From assembly GCA_038231615.1 (NCBI GenBank), contig JBBRLA010000544.1:1-6049 (forward strand): a stretch of 6,049 nucleotides of DNA, read 5' to 3'. This DNA is from JBBRLA01 sp038231615 (lineage in GTDB: Bacteria; Myxococcota_A; Polyangia; Palsa-1104; JAEUJZ01). The notes beneath the pieces are model-generated. The model was not told the DNA's origin. It made no database searches and saw only the letters and a list, made by a program, of their open reading frames with translations. A program made the position numbers and the translations under genes. Each line of letters begins with the position of its first letter. Positions within the stretch are counted from its first letter, which is position 1. Shown here in pieces: positions 5,462 to 6,049 of this stretch.

Positions 5462-6049
5462 ATGTCCTCGACTCCCAGTGACCATCCGCCCAAAGATCCC
5501 GCCGCGGGCGAGGCCGGACTGCGCCCCGTGGACGCGGGGGACGACATGCCCACGCTGCTGGGTCAGGTCCCGTCGTTCGCCCTCCACAGCGAGGAGGCGG
5601 CGGAGCGCACCGCGCCCGGCGGACCGGCGCCCTCGTCTCGCACGGATCGGGAGTCGGTCAAGGATTGGTTCCCCGGCAGCGGCGCCACGCCGGGCCCGCA
5701 GACCAGCGACGGCCCGGGTCACGGCGACGAGGCACAGGTGAGGGACACGCGGGGACCGGCGGCGCCCCAAAACGTTGACGCCGACGCATCCGACGACAAT
5801 GACGTGGCCGATGGGGAGGACCTGGTCGATCTGGACAACCTGGTCGAAGAAGAGGAGACCGGCGCCAAGCCGCGCGACGGCGACGAACCGGCCGGGGACC
5901 CGCAGGAGCCGGAGCCGAATGAAGAAGAAGAGACCCCACAGCAGGTAATCGCCGCCTACCAGGAGCAACTGCGCACCGAGACCTACGCCGATCGCATCGA
6001 CCTGTACGAGCGGGAGCTGCGCTGGGAGACCAGCCGGGCGCGGGCGGCG
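5462..6049 (+). CDS. acidic low-complexity protein, N-terminal part, runs off the window
   Basis: An open frame from ATG 5462 to the last base gives 196 residues with no stop, so the gene continues outside the window. I do not recognise it. Residues 1-160 are Pro/Gly/Asp/Glu-rich with no signal peptide and are probably disordered; there are acidic runs at about 107-132 and 149-158 (EPEPNEEEET). From about 160 the sequence turns helical and charged (QQVIAAYQEQLRTETYADR, then DLYERELRWETSRARAA), which could be the start of a TPR-like or other helical-repeat domain; this is a guess from pattern only. An in-frame TAG at 5423-5425 and no other start codon after it make 5462 the first possible start. 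AGGA at 5443-5446 is 15 nt upstream, a poor fit, so translation may be weak. It is divergent from hutH and preceded by a consensus -35 promoter. Confidence 0.7.
   Translation, partial: MSSTPSDHPPKDPAAGEAGLRPVDAGDDMPTLLGQVPSFALHSEEAAERTAPGGPAPSSRTDRESVKDWFPGSGATPGPQTSDGPGHGDEAQVRDTRGPAAPQNVDADASDDNDVADGEDLVDLDNLVEEEETGAKPRDGDEPAGDPQEPEPNEEEETPQQVIAAYQEQLRTETYADRIDLYERELRWETSRARAA

Noticed and set aside
2703..5741. Very long open frame of 1012 codons on the plus strand
   Set aside because: It runs antisense to hutH, across the 84-bp repeats and out of frame over the 219-residue gene. Its product is a Pro/Arg/His-rich low-complexity sequence typical of shadow frames in GC-rich DNA.
5453..5968. 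Minus-strand frame of 171 codons at the right edge
   Set aside because: It overlaps the plus-strand frame from 5462, which is open to the window end, sits behind a consensus promoter and ends in a plausible helical domain; the minus frame shows no domain I recognise.

Overview
The window is GC-rich DNA with compact genes on both strands, strong G/C preference at third codon positions, a probable lipoprotein and an orphan histidine ammonia-lyase. This fits a high-GC Gram-negative bacterium, with Myxococcota or a related delta-proteobacterial lineage as a low-confidence guess. There are no tRNAs, rRNAs, transposases or CRISPR arrays.

Layout from left to right. Positions 1-104 are a perfect 30-bp tandem repeat that starts outside the window. 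Positions 195-1214 (+) encode a PD-(D/E)XK nuclease-like protein of the Rpn/DUF4351 type; its C-terminus is six 9-residue repeats, and a possible internal start lies before that tail. Positions 1386-2420 (+) encode a probable VWA-domain lipoprotein with a complete MIDAS metal site. Positions 2450-2558 hold a 53-bp tandem duplication that has copied the ribosome-binding site and start codon of the next gene out of frame. Positions 2548-3207 (+) encode an unrecognised helical protein with a basic tail. Positions 3208-3707 have no gene but hold a long hairpin, three 84/85-bp repeats and an 18-bp repeat. Positions 3708-5315 (-) encode HutH, histidine ammonia-lyase. Positions 5316-5461 form a divergent promoter region. 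From 5462 (+), an acidic, low-complexity protein is open to the end of the window.

The genes do not form an obvious pathway. HutH would start histidine degradation (histidine to urocanate), but no other hut gene is in view. Its message probably runs through the 84-bp repeat array to a terminator-like hairpin with a T-run on the minus strand, which would make the array part of the hutH 3' UTR. In the divergent region, a consensus -35 (TTGACA) drives rightward and an extended -10 drives leftward. Two adjacent CGACGTCG palindromes sit between the rightward -35 and -10, as an operator would.

The most distinctive trait is the number of unrelated short tandem duplications (30, 27, 53, 84, 18 and 9 bp units) in about 6 kb. 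Several fall where they could change protein tails, translation initiation or mRNA 3' ends. I do not see a convincing new multi-gene system. The best leads are the duplicated start site, the possible gene-within-gene in the nuclease, the hutH 3' UTR array and the twin-palindrome operator.
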